DNA from: a virus
DNA: 32,598 bases
Virus record (IMG/VR): IMGVR_UViG_3300048547_000202
Coordinates: 1 to 32,598 of that record
Direction: 5' to 3' (one strand)
Shown: piece after piece, positions 1 to 7,635 of the stretch
Layout: each line of letters starts with the position of its first letter
Numbering within the stretch: the stretch's first letter is position 1
The notes under the pieces: model-generated
The model's database searches: none
Seen by the model: the letters and a program-made list of their open reading frames with translations, nothing else
Told to the model about the DNA's origin: nothing
Translations under genes and position numbers: made by a program

Positions 1-99
1 CCATCCGGTGTAAACGGCACAGGTGGTGTTGGGACAGCCACTGTCTTGCTGATAACAACTTGGGGTCAAGGCGGCTATGGCGAAGGAACGTGGAATTGA
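1..99 (+). CDS. 3' end of a virion structural protein (partial)
   Basis: The frame is open from the first base and ends in TGA at 97-99. It encodes 32 residues finishing in WGQGGYGEGTWN. Trp/Gly-rich WGxGxW-type endings are common in marine phage virion proteins. The next gene starts 10 nt downstream on the same strand, so this belongs to the late virion operon. The bulk of the gene lies outside the window, so its role cannot be determined. Confidence 0.6.
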   Translation, partial: PSGVNGTGGVGTATVLLITTWGQGGYGEGTWN

Positions 100-109
100 G
101 GATGAATAA

Positions 110-736
110 ATGAATTATACAGAGCTAAAAGCCAACATCCAAAATTTTCTAGAAGACGATTCAACTGAGTTCGTCGCCTCAATCGACACAATAATATCGC
201 AAGCTGAAGAGATGGTATTTCAGCGACTGCCAAATATGCCTTGTTTCCGACAGACATCGTCTGCTGCAAATTTGGTTATTGGCCAGAGCCAATACACAAT
301 TCCCACAGCAAGAATGATCCGGCAGGTGTCCATAACAGACACTAATGTCTTGACGTATCTCGACCACAGAGTTGATTCTTACATCAGAGACTATTGGCCC
401 AATGCCACGACGCAAGGCACCCCACGAATGTACAGCACAAATAGCGCAGGAACAGCTGGAACGATCATTACATTGGCACCAACCCCATCAACAGCGTTGG
501 CCTATAGCGTAGATTTTATTGCCCCTGAGACGGGGTTAAGCAATGCGAATCCAAATACTTGGATTGCAACAAATGCATCAACAGTTCTACTTTCTGCGGC
601 TCTGTTTGAGGCATCGGCGTTTTTGAAAGCGCCAGAGACTCTTTCTCTCTATAAAAGTCAACTTGACGAAGCAGTCCAGTTCACAGTACAAGAGATGCAA
701 AGGAACTATACAGCAGAATATAATGGAGGCATATAA
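110..736 (+). CDS. head-tail adaptor-like protein
   Basis: A 208-aa protein. Its N-terminus is a helix pair (MNYTELKANIQNFLEDD, then an amphipathic stretch with AEEMVFQRLP around residues 33-42), followed by a beta-rich middle and a helical C-terminus. This layout, and the phrase AEExxxxRLP, resembles the adaptor (connector) proteins that sit below the portal in podovirus-like phages, such as the SU10-type adaptor. The start has a good ribosome-binding site (GAGGA, 7 nt before ATG). The stop overlaps the next start by one base (TAATG), so translation is probably coupled. The family call comes from sequence pattern only; another neck component is possible. Confidence 0.6.
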   Translation: MNYTELKANIQNFLEDDSTEFVASIDTIISQAEEMVFQRLPNMPCFRQTSSAANLVIGQSQYTIPTARMIRQVSITDTNVLTYLDHRVDSYIRDYWPNATTQGTPRMYSTNSAGTAGTIITLAPTPSTALAYSVDFIAPETGLSNANPNTWIATNASTVLLSAALFEASAFLKAPETLSLYKSQLDEAVQFTVQEMQRNYTAEYNGGI

Positions 737-1176
737 TGGCTATCACACAAGCAATGAGTACACTCTTTAAAAAAGACGTCATGTTGGGCGACCACCATCT
801 AGACAGCGACAATGTTTATATTGCGCTGTATACGAGCAGCGCGACATTGAGTGCGGCGACAGATGGTTACATAACCAGCAATGAAGTTGCCAACGGCAAT
901 GGTTACACCACTGGCGGTGTTGCATTGGCAAGCAAGGCAGTAACAGAAAACAGCACCAGTGGTGTTTTTGATGCGGCTGATCCAGAATGGACAAGCGCAA
1001 CATTCACTGCTCGTGGTGCTTTGATCTACAACAAAACACTGGGCGATGCATCTTCAAACTCAAGAGGTGCGATTGCCATCCTTGATTTTGGCGGTGACTT
1101 CTCTGTTTCTGGTGGTACGTTTAAAATTGTATTCCCAGCAGCGACTGCAAACAATGCAATTGTAAGGATCGACTAA
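736..1176 (+). CDS. small virion protein, unknown function
   Basis: A 146-aa beta-rich protein. It begins with a short helix (MAITQAMSTLFKKDVMLGDH) followed by DNVYIALYTSSATL, a Gly/Thr-rich region with NGYTTGG, and a hydrophobic C-terminal strand. Proteins with the pattern 'F-K-x-H-x(n)-xIALYTSSATL...GYTxGG' recur in the structural clusters of many marine phages, usually without assigned function. It lies between the adaptor and the fibre gene and starts inside the adaptor's stop codon. A head- or tail-decoration role is plausible but not shown. Confidence 0.6.
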   Translation: MAITQAMSTLFKKDVMLGDHHLDSDNVYIALYTSSATLSAATDGYITSNEVANGNGYTTGGVALASKAVTENSTSGVFDAADPEWTSATFTARGALIYNKTLGDASSNSRGAIAILDFGGDFSVSGGTFKIVFPAATANNAIVRID

Positions 1177-1177
1177 A

Positions 1178-2605
1178 ATGGCTTCAACCTATGTAAACGA
1201 CTTACGCCTCAATGAAATGGCGACTGGCGACCAGTCGGGATCATGGGGAACAGTCACAAACCTAAACTTGGAAATGATTGCAGAGGCATTTGCTTACGGC
1301 ACTGAAGCTATTGCGAATGCCTCTACACATACGGTCACTGTCCCAGATGGTGCCAAGGGTGATGAACGAAGGTTCTATCTAAAATGCACAGGCGGTGGTC
1401 AGGCTTGCACAGTCACACTTGCACCAAACACCGTTTCAAAAGTTTGGATGATTGAGAATGCAACTAGCTATACTCTGACATTCACTCAAGGCTCTGGAGC
1501 CAATGTTGCAGTGCTTGCTGGTCAGGTCAAAATGATTGCCACAGATGGCGCAGGATCAGGTGCAGTAATTTATGATCTTTTGACAGATGTAAATCTGGCT
1601 GGGACAACTGTAACTGATAATTTGACAGTTAGTGGAAACATTGATGTAGATGGCACAACCAATCTTGATGCTGTTGATATTGATGGCGCAGTTCAGCTAG
1701 ACGCCACTTTTACTGTAGGTGCTAACGACCAAGGCTATGACGTTACCTTGCACGGCGATACGGCTGCTAGGAATGTTGTTTGGGATAGTAGTGCTAATGC
1801 ACTTATATTTTCTGATTCAACTTCTGCAAAGTTCGGAAATAACGAAGATTTGCAGATTTATCACGATGGGTCAAATTCCTATGTAGATGATGCTGGAACA
1901 GGTGGGCTAATCCTACGCGGAAATAGCAATGTTACTATAGGCAAATACACTGGCGAAACTATGGGCTTTTTTGAAGTTGATGGTGCGGTTAGCCTTTATC
2001 ACGACAATGCAGTCAAAATCGCCACAACAGCCACTGGCGTAGAAGTCACTGGCGCAGCAACAGTAGGCGGTGCAGCGGTCAAAGTTGCTGGCAAAGAGAC
2101 GATCTTCGTGCCAGCGATTGCTATGTACCCAAGCACAACCAATCCATGTGGTGGGCCAGAGCAAGTTGAAACAACAGCTTTGCGACCTGATTTAAAAGTT
2201 TTGGACTTTGCGGCTGATGCGGATGACTTTGCTCAATTTGCTGTAGCCATGCCTAAGTCTTGGAACGAAGGCACGATCACCTTTCAGCCTTTTTGGACAG
2301 TAACAGGCACAAACACTGGCACGGTTGCTTGGCAACTTGCTGGGGTGGCAATTACAAACGACGAAAGCATAGACACAGCTTTTGGCACTCAGGTAGCGAC
2401 AACAGCACTTGCATTCTCTGGCACGTCAAATGACTTGATGGTTAGCGCAGAAAGTGGCGCAGTGACAATCGCAGGAAGCCCAGCCGCAAATGATATGTGC
2501 TTTTTCCAAATCAATCGTGACACGAGCGCAGATGATCAAACAGGTGCAGCAAGATTGTTGGGTGTAAAAATATTATTTACAACTGATGCAGCTAACGATG
2601 CATAG
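1178..2605 (+). CDS. tail fibre / receptor-binding protein
   Basis: A 475-aa protein with a modular fibre layout. Residues 1-135 form an N-terminal domain (MASTYVNDLRLNEMATGDQ) common at the virion-attachment end of marine phage fibres. Residues 138-300 are repetitive beta-strand sequence with NLTVSGNIDVDGTTNLDA and LQIYHDGSNSYVDDAGTGG (about 225-243), a motif seen in shaft domains of many ocean phage fibres. Residues 300-475 look like a separate C-terminal head (KETIFVPAIAMYPSTTNPC onward) that probably contacts the host. Only 1 nt separates it from the upstream gene. The fibre call is strong; the receptor is unknown. Confidence 0.8.
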   Translation: MASTYVNDLRLNEMATGDQSGSWGTVTNLNLEMIAEAFAYGTEAIANASTHTVTVPDGAKGDERRFYLKCTGGGQACTVTLAPNTVSKVWMIENATSYTLTFTQGSGANVAVLAGQVKMIATDGAGSGAVIYDLLTDVNLAGTTVTDNLTVSGNIDVDGTTNLDAVDIDGAVQLDATFTVGANDQGYDVTLHGDTAARNVVWDSSANALIFSDSTSAKFGNNEDLQIYHDGSNSYVDDAGTGGLILRGNSNVTIGKYTGETMGFFEVDGAVSLYHDNAVKIATTATGVEVTGAATVGGAAVKVAGKETIFVPAIAMYPSTTNPCGGPEQVETTALRPDLKVLDFAADADDFAQFAVAMPKSWNEGTITFQPFWTVTGTNTGTVAWQLAGVAITNDESIDTAFGTQVATTALAFSGTSNDLMVSAESGAVTIAGSPAANDMCFFQINRDTSADDQTGAARLLGVKILFTTDAANDA

Positions 2606-2613
2606 GAGGAAAA

Positions 2614-3414
2614 ATGACTGGCTTTGGATTTAATGTTTTAGGATTTGGGTCAGGCGGTGGTGGGCCTGTTACGCTTGAGACAGAAGCATTGATAAACTCC
2701 CAGCAAAACAGGCAAAATGTTCTTACCTCTGATTTTATCAGCACTGGTGGCACACTAATCATCCCCACTGACTTTTGGGTTTGGGGCACCTCCACAGGCA
2801 CTGCTGGATTGCGGATAGACACTCCCGACTGCACAATTGAAAATTACGGGAAAATTGTCGGAAGAGGTGGTGGTGGCAATGGCGGCAATGCAATAGAAAT
2901 AATGTCTAGCACCACTGGTGTAACTATAATAAATGCTTCTGGAAGTTACATTGCTGGCGGTGGCGGCAGTGGCGGTGGCGGCAACTGCGGTGGTCAAGGT
3001 GGCGGTGCTGGCGGTGGCAATGGCAATGGCCAAGCGCAACTTAATTCGACAGGTCGAGCTGGCAACGCAGGATATGGTGGCGGTGGCGGTGGCGGCGGCG
3101 CAGGAGGTGGTGGCTCTGCTTATGTCATTAACTGGGCTGCTGGTGGATATTGCGGGACTAGCACTGCTGGTGGGGGATACATTCTTCCTGGCTCTGGTGG
3201 CGGTGGTGGATCGTACTCTGGCTCTGGTGGCAGTGGCGGTGGTGGCGGTGGTGGTGCAAGCAATTATACTTACGGTGCTGGCGGTGGCGGTGGCTGGGGT
3301 GCATCTGGAGGTGTTTCTCAAACAGGCAATGGTTCTGGCGGCAAAGCCATACAACCTAATGGTCAAAGCTACACACTCAGCAATAGTGGAACGACTTACG
3401 GAGCGACATCATGA
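2614..3414 (+). CDS. glycine-rich tail tip adhesin-like protein
   Basis: A 266-aa protein preceded by a strong ribosome-binding site (GGAGGA) that overlaps the previous stop. Residues 1-85 are ordinary beta-rich sequence. About residues 86-250 are dominated by runs of up to eight glycines broken by short Ser/Asn/Tyr/Trp/Ala loops. Poly-Gly segments of this kind form polyglycine-II helix sandwiches in T4-like gp38 adhesins, with the loops between them binding the receptor. The position straight after the fibre gene fits an adhesin or distal fibre subunit. Homology to gp38 is not claimed; this is a structural analogy. Two long overlapping ORFs here are compositional shadows of GGT/GGC repeats. 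Confidence 0.65.
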   Translation: MTGFGFNVLGFGSGGGGPVTLETEALINSQQNRQNVLTSDFISTGGTLIIPTDFWVWGTSTGTAGLRIDTPDCTIENYGKIVGRGGGGNGGNAIEIMSSTTGVTIINASGSYIAGGGGSGGGGNCGGQGGGAGGGNGNGQAQLNSTGRAGNAGYGGGGGGGGAGGGGSAYVINWAAGGYCGTSTAGGGYILPGSGGGGGSYSGSGGSGGGGGGGASNYTYGAGGGGGWGASGGVSQTGNGSGGKAIQPNGQSYTLSNSGTTYGATS

Positions 3415-3875
3415 CTGAATACACCACTAGGTATCTTTGGAACATGACAATGTACACAAGTGAACAAGATGCTCAGACAGCAGCAGCAAAATTTGTTTCT
3501 GAGTTTAACACAAACTTTTTGTCTTATTGTGAGATACACATTGTCGAGCCTGATGTTAAAAAATACAATGCATTAATCATCAATCCAGCAAACAAATTAA
3601 CAACTCACCCTAAAGACCTTGCTGATGATGATCCAAGATATTTCAACCTTTCTTCTGTTGAAGATGGAGATACTTATACGGGGATAAGAGCAGTCGCAGT
3701 AAAAAGAATACATAAAGAGCAATATGAAAGGTATGTGAGTTTGAGAAATTTAAAACAAATAGTTAAAACGACTTTCCCTGCGAGGCTGGTTGACAACGAC
3801 AATCAAGCGTTAAGAGATGGGGAGCATTCAAACCAAGAAATGATTGGCGTAACAGCTCAATTCAACTATGGCTGA
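3411..3875 (+). CDS. hypothetical protein downstream of adhesin
   Basis: A 154-aa soluble protein that starts within the stop of the glycine-rich gene (ATGA overlap). No known motif is recognised. It opens with Thr/Tyr/Trp-rich strands, has a predicted helix around residues 18-33 (SEQDAQTAAAKFVSEF), and ends with a charged helical region. Its position between an adhesin and the lysis genes could fit a fibre-assembly chaperone, as gp38-like and tfa-like genes occupy such slots, but nothing in the sequence proves that. Confidence 0.55.
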   Translation: MTEYTTRYLWNMTMYTSEQDAQTAAAKFVSEFNTNFLSYCEIHIVEPDVKKYNALIINPANKLTTHPKDLADDDPRYFNLSSVEDGDTYTGIRAVAVKRIHKEQYERYVSLRNLKQIVKTTFPARLVDNDNQALRDGEHSNQEMIGVTAQFNYG

Positions 3876-4047
3876 TATGGAGGAGCGCGTATCTGCGCTG
3901 GAAAAAGAAATGGCATCTCTTCAAACCGAAGTGAGAATACAATTTAAAGAGTTGTTCACCAGAGTAAAGAGAGTCGAGGCTATCATGATTGGTGCTAGTG
4001 CTGCGATAATCATGATGTTGATAACTGTGCTAACAAAGATGGGGTGA
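3868..4047 (+). CDS. XhlA-like coiled-coil membrane protein
   Basis: A 59-aa reading frame that begins inside the previous gene (8-nt overlap) and ends in TGA at 4045-4047. Residues 3-35 form a charged heptad-like helix (EERVSALEKEMASLQTEV). Residues 39-55 are a hydrophobic segment (IMIGASAAIIMMLITVL), followed by a short KMG tail. A short coiled coil with one C-terminal membrane anchor is the layout of the XhlA haemolysin family, which assists holins. The next gene, a 2-TM protein, begins 4 nt later. This gene is easily missed because of its length. Confidence 0.7.
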   Translation: MADMEERVSALEKEMASLQTEVRIQFKELFTRVKRVEAIMIGASAAIIMMLITVLTKMG

Positions 4048-4051
4048 GAGC

Positions 4052-4252
4052 ATGACTATGGAAAAGTTTTTGGCATGGAAAATTATGCCTCGATTCATGA
4101 TGTTGGTGATGACGGTTATGTACATTCGTGTGATTGAGTGGTTCATGTCTCTCCCACAGGATGTTGTTAGCACTCAGGCCACTGCATTGACTGCCACCGT
4201 GACAGGTGCTATGACAGGTGCATTCGCTGTGTGGTTAGGATCAGAGAAATGA
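4052..4252 (+). CDS. small two-TM, holin-like protein
   Basis: A 66-aa protein with two hydrophobic segments: residues 13-32 (PRFMMLVMTVMYIRVIEWF) and 44-62 (ALTATVTGAMTGAFAVWLG). It ends in GSEK. Small proteins with this arrangement (MxxxEKFLxWKIxPRxMMLVMT) are widespread in marine phages next to endolysins and are often regarded as holins or holin regulators. It overlaps the next gene by 4 nt (ATGA). An alternative ATG lies two codons in. Class II holin topology fits, but function is inferred from context. Confidence 0.65.
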   Translation: MTMEKFLAWKIMPRFMMLVMTVMYIRVIEWFMSLPQDVVSTQATALTATVTGAMTGAFAVWLGSEK

Positions 4253-4704
4253 TGGCTCTTCTGGGAAGTCTGCTTGGCTTCGGATCATCGTTTCTCCCGT
4301 CTGTTCTTGATTACTTCAAGGCAAACCAGCAACAAAAACACCGCATTGAAATGATGCAAATAGAAACAGATCTTGCTCAAAGACGCAGCGAAATGAAATT
4401 GGTTGAGCTAGATAAAAAGGCAGACATCGAAGAAACAAAAGGTTTGTATGCACATGACCGATCTATTGACGCTGGAGGCTTTGTCAACGCTCTCAGGGGC
4501 AGCGTTCGCCCTATCATTACTTATGCCTTTTTCGGATTGTTCGTAGCCACGAAAGTTGTAATTATGGTCAAAGTCACGCAAGCTGGTGGTGATTGGATGC
4601 AAGCAGTTGACTTGATGTGGGATGGAGAAACGTCTGGACTGTTCAGTGCGGTCTTGGCGTTTTGGTTTGGGAATCGTGCGATCACGAAGTATGCGGGGAA
4701 GTAG
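4249..4704 (+). CDS. 3-TM holin (GTA holin-like)
   Basis: A 151-aa protein. The ATG at 4249 overlaps the previous stop and has AGGA 8 nt upstream; a GTG six codons earlier is less likely. Residues 1-20 are hydrophobic (MMALLGSLLGFGSSFLPSVL). A long charged helix follows to about residue 75. Two further hydrophobic segments follow, around SVRPIITYAFFGLFVATKVV and GLFSAVLAFWFGNRAI. The RPxITYxFF...FWFGxRxI pattern matches the 3-TM holin family first noted in gene-transfer-agent release. It would open the inner membrane for the endolysin encoded immediately downstream. Confidence 0.75.
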   Translation: MMALLGSLLGFGSSFLPSVLDYFKANQQQKHRIEMMQIETDLAQRRSEMKLVELDKKADIEETKGLYAHDRSIDAGGFVNALRGSVRPIITYAFFGLFVATKVVIMVKVTQAGGDWMQAVDLMWDGETSGLFSAVLAFWFGNRAITKYAGK

Positions 4705-4706
4705 CC

Positions 4707-5159
4707 ATGGGATACAAGTTAGGAAAACGAAGCCTATCAAGGCTAGAAGGTGTCAACGAAAATCTGGTAACTGTCGTGAAGTACGCCATCGGCGTTACGA
4801 AACAAGACTTTTCAGTGATTTGCGGATTGAGGACGATAGAAGAGCAAAAAGCTCTTGTCGCAAAAGGTGCCAGCCAAACAATGAAAAGCAAGCACATTCA
4901 CGGCAATGCTGTCGACTTGATGGCTTACGTTGATGGTGGTCGTTGGGAGCTTAACCTTTACGACGAGATTGCTGATGCGATGAAAGAAGCTGCTGCAGCC
5001 TCTGGAGTTAAGATCAAGTGGGGTGCAGCTTGGACAGTCGACTCTCTCGGGGATTGGGAGGGAACTGCGGAGAATGCGATGAACAGCTACATTGACATTC
5101 GCAGGTCACAAGGTCGTAGGCCATTCATAGATGCACCTCATTTTGAGCTAGCTTTTTAA
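4707..5159 (+). CDS. M15-type endolysin (L-Ala-D-Glu peptidase)
   Basis: A 150-aa peptidase. The start at 4707 is preferred over an upstream in-frame GTG at 4617, which would add 30 residues read out of frame inside the holin gene. Zinc ligands can be read as H63 and D70 in SKHIHGNAVDL and H145 in DAPHFEL, with D142 as the acidic partner. This is the SxHxxGxAxD...DxPHFE signature of the VanY/T5-endolysin family, which cuts the peptide stem of peptidoglycan. There is no signal peptide, so it needs the holins encoded just upstream for release. The length is typical of T5-like single-domain endolysins. Confidence 0.85.
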   Translation: MGYKLGKRSLSRLEGVNENLVTVVKYAIGVTKQDFSVICGLRTIEEQKALVAKGASQTMKSKHIHGNAVDLMAYVDGGRWELNLYDEIADAMKEAAAASGVKIKWGAAWTVDSLGDWEGTAENAMNSYIDIRRSQGRRPFIDAPHFELAF

Positions 5160-5160
5160 T

Positions 5161-7071
5161 ATGACTTTTTCTCTGATAAAATATAACTCAGGGATTGTTA
5201 AAGACACCACAGAATATTCTGCTGGTAAGAATGGGCCATTTTACGTTGACAGTGATCTTGTCCGCTTTGTCAATGGTTACCCAGAGAAAATTGGTGGCTG
5301 GCAAAAAGATGCGTTTTATGCATTAGATCCTGCTGGAGAAGCAACGTCTACTGAAGCTACATTGACTGGTGTTGGTCGGAAGATGGTTTTCTGGAGAGCA
5401 GTCGATGGTGTTGACAGGATAGCCGTCGGGACGCACAACCATCTTTATATAATTCAAAACAATGCAATCTATGACATAACACCACTGCGGAAAACCACGA
5501 GCAACCTCTCTAATCCTTTAGTGGTGACCAATGGCAGCACGACTATCACTGTGACCGACAATGCGCATGGAGCTTCAGATGGTGATTGGGTTGTAATAAA
5601 CTCTGCCACTGCTACAGGAGGGATCCCCGCAGACACGATCAACAGAATGTCTGGCTACCAAATAACTTTCATTGACACTAATTCTTATTCGATACAATCC
5701 CCATCAGCTGCAACGAGCGGAGCCACAGGTGGCGGCACGACAATAGACATAAAATACCTGATCGGATCCAATGATGGGCTGGGAACCCAGAGTGCTGCTC
5801 CAGCTTTGGGTTGGGGTGTTGGTGGATGGAATGAATCAACTTGGAACACGCCAAGATCTTTGTCTTTGTCTCAAGTCAGTCTTGAAAGTTCTGTTTGGAG
5901 CTTGAATCTTTGGGGAGAAGATCTTCTTGCAACAGTTAGAGGCCATGATGTTTATTATTGGGACACATCTTCTAATGTTACGAGCAGAGCAGTTTTGGTG
6001 TCATCAATAGCCGAGGCAGCTTCTGTCCCAGTTCAAATAAGAACCTCTGTCGTTAGTTTCCCAGACAGACACTTTATAGCTGGTGGGGCCAGCGTTTACG
6101 TCGCAGCTGATGGAAGCTCTGGTGACTTGGATCCGATGTTGGTCCGATGGTCAACTCAAGAAGACTTTACGAAGTTTGCACCAACAGCAACCAACACAGC
6201 TGGCGATCAACGGTTGGAAGTTGGCACAAAAATAATCACAATGGTCAATACCCGAGAAGAAACTATAATAAGCACCGACGAGGCTATTTATGGCATGACG
6301 TTCGTTGGTGCACCATTTATATTCTCTTTCCGATTGCTGGCCACTGGAGTTGGTGCCAATGGCATAAACTCGATGATCGCTATTGATGGCAATGTATATT
6401 GGATGAGCAACAGATCTTTTTACGTTTATGATGGTGTTGTCAAAGAGATTCCTTGTTCCGTAAAACATTTTGTTTTCGACAGAATGCAAGGCCGTTATTT
6501 CGACAAGACTGCAGTCGGTCATAATGTTGAATTCAACGAGGTCACTTGGTTCTATGTTTCTGACCAGAACACAGCTGCTGATAATCCTGAGCCAGACAGC
6601 TATGTTTCTTACAACTATGCTGAAAATGCTTGGTCTATTGGAGCTATGGACAGGACGGTCTGGAATGATGCGTTTGGCTCTCGAGAAAAACCATTCGCAT
6701 TTGATGCAGGTGGTCATTTGTATAATCAAGAGACAGGAACAAGCGCAGATGGCGCAGCTATGAATTGCTTTATTGAAGGTGCGCCAAGAGAAATGACGAC
6801 AGAAGGCAACGATCTTTATATGGTTGACAGGATAATCCCAGACATCACAATGGGAGCCAACAGCACAGTTTCAGTTTTCATGAATACTCGCAAGTTTCCG
6901 AATGCTTCCGAGACTTCTAAAGGTCCATTCAACATCACCTCCACAACCGAAAAGATCAGCACCAGAGTCAAAGGTCGACAAATAGCTTTAAAGTTCCAAA
7001 GCACAGGAACCCAAGACGAATGGCAGCTTGGAGACTTTAGAATTGACTTAAGACAGGATGGCCCGAGATGA
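5161..7071 (+). CDS. large tail protein, possibly nozzle-like
   Basis: A 636-aa beta-rich protein. It begins MTFSLIKYNSGIVKDTTEYS, then GKNGPFYVDSDLVRFVNGYP, a conserved opening of a very common marine podovirus protein. Blade-like repeats with tryptophans (GGW, MVFWRAVDG, GWGVGGW) suggest a beta-propeller. Residues about 115-185 look like an inserted Ig- or ubiquitin-like domain rich in Thr/Gly. Size, propeller character and location near neck genes are compatible with a tail nozzle (P22 gp10-like role). It overlaps the next gene by 4 nt. Structural role is confident; the nozzle assignment is inference. Confidence 0.65.
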   Translation: MTFSLIKYNSGIVKDTTEYSAGKNGPFYVDSDLVRFVNGYPEKIGGWQKDAFYALDPAGEATSTEATLTGVGRKMVFWRAVDGVDRIAVGTHNHLYIIQNNAIYDITPLRKTTSNLSNPLVVTNGSTTITVTDNAHGASDGDWVVINSATATGGIPADTINRMSGYQITFIDTNSYSIQSPSAATSGATGGGTTIDIKYLIGSNDGLGTQSAAPALGWGVGGWNESTWNTPRSLSLSQVSLESSVWSLNLWGEDLLATVRGHDVYYWDTSSNVTSRAVLVSSIAEAASVPVQIRTSVVSFPDRHFIAGGASVYVAADGSSGDLDPMLVRWSTQEDFTKFAPTATNTAGDQRLEVGTKIITMVNTREETIISTDEAIYGMTFVGAPFIFSFRLLATGVGANGINSMIAIDGNVYWMSNRSFYVYDGVVKEIPCSVKHFVFDRMQGRYFDKTAVGHNVEFNEVTWFYVSDQNTAADNPEPDSYVSYNYAENAWSIGAMDRTVWNDAFGSREKPFAFDAGGHLYNQETGTSADGAAMNCFIEGAPREMTTEGNDLYMVDRIIPDITMGANSTVSVFMNTRKFPNASETSKGPFNITSTTEKISTRVKGRQIALKFQSTGTQDEWQLGDFRIDLRQDGPR

Positions 7072-7256
7072 ACCAGCCAGCAGCCCCACTAGCAGTCTTA
7101 AGGTTGCCAACTCCTCCAGAGGAGTATCACCGGAGTTATATGGCACGCTTGACCAATACAATCGAGTTAGAAAAACAGGCAACTTATTTTGCCAACTCAG
7201 CAGGTCTTAATTCAGCCACAGAGCAAGCTGAAGCTACAGCGTGGTTCATTGGGTAA
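7068..7256 (+). CDS. small conserved virion-cluster protein
   Basis: A 62-aa protein whose ATG overlaps the stop of the large tail gene (ATGA). It contains LRLPTPPEEYHRSYMARL followed by a helix and ends TAWFIG. Short proteins with LPxPPxEYxxxYMxRL and a terminal WFxG occur repeatedly next to this large tail gene in marine phages. The final TAA overlaps the next ATG (TAATG). Tight coupling and conservation suggest a minor virion or assembly protein. No catalytic motif is present. Confidence 0.65.
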   Translation: MNQPAAPLAVLRLPTPPEEYHRSYMARLTNTIELEKQATYFANSAGLNSATEQAEATAWFIG

Positions 7257-7585
7257 TGGCTAACAACTATAAAAACGCGAAAGTTGATTTGACGGGAACA
7301 GGAGCAACTGTCCTTTATACAGCTCCCAATGCGACCACCACATTAATCAAGTCATTGCTTGTTTCTGAAGACAGCGGCAATGCTGACACAATCACCGTCA
7401 CAATCACAGATGCAGCCTCATCTCCTGCGACTTTCTCTTTATTTAAAGTCAAGGCTGTGGGTGCGAATGCGACTGTTGAGCTTTTGACGCAGCCTTTGGT
7501 CGTTCAAGAAGATGAGATAATAAAAGTCACCGCAGCCACAGGAAACAGGTTGCACGTTGTGGCATCATTGCTGGAGATAAGTTAA
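7256..7585 (+). CDS. small beta-sandwich virion protein
   Basis: A 109-aa protein. The ATG at 7256 sits in the previous stop (TAATG) and is preferred to a GTG 15 nt upstream. The sequence alternates strands (TGATVLYTAPNATTTLIKSLLVS, in part) with no Cys or His cluster and ends VVASLLEIS. The look is that of a single beta-sandwich domain, as found in small decoration or tail proteins. It is followed by a 50-nt gap (7586-7635), the longest break in the + strand operon, which contains only a short weak palindrome near 7610 and a ribosome-binding site AAAGGAA. Confidence 0.6.
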   Translation: MANNYKNAKVDLTGTGATVLYTAPNATTTLIKSLLVSEDSGNADTITVTITDAASSPATFSLFKVKAVGANATVELLTQPLVVQEDEIIKVTAATGNRLHVVASLLEIS

Positions 7586-7635
7586 TGATTTACTACTCAC
7601 GCAATATAAACTAAAATTAGTCAAAGGAATCTTTC

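Noticed and set aside
2755-3418. Long ORFs on both strands inside the glycine-rich gene (203 aa on -, 161 aa on + in another frame)
   Set aside because: They are compositional shadows of GGT/GGC repeats: strings of Thr/Ala or Val/Ala with no ribosome-binding site. The 266-aa frame has a strong GGAGGA and fits the operon.
4617-4706. N-terminal extension of the endolysin by 30 residues
   Set aside because: The extension reads the holin's codons in another frame and is not like any signal peptide. The ATG at 4707 gives the typical endolysin length.
6151-6729. 192-aa ORF on the - strand within the large tail gene
   Set aside because: It is antisense to a well-supported conserved virion gene in a single-direction operon and has no leader.
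7586-7635. Possible promoter in the 50-nt gap of the late operon
   Set aside because: An AT-rich TATAAA-like box is present, but no -35 at a usable distance was found. The gap has only an AAAGGAA ribosome-binding site and a 5-bp palindrome.
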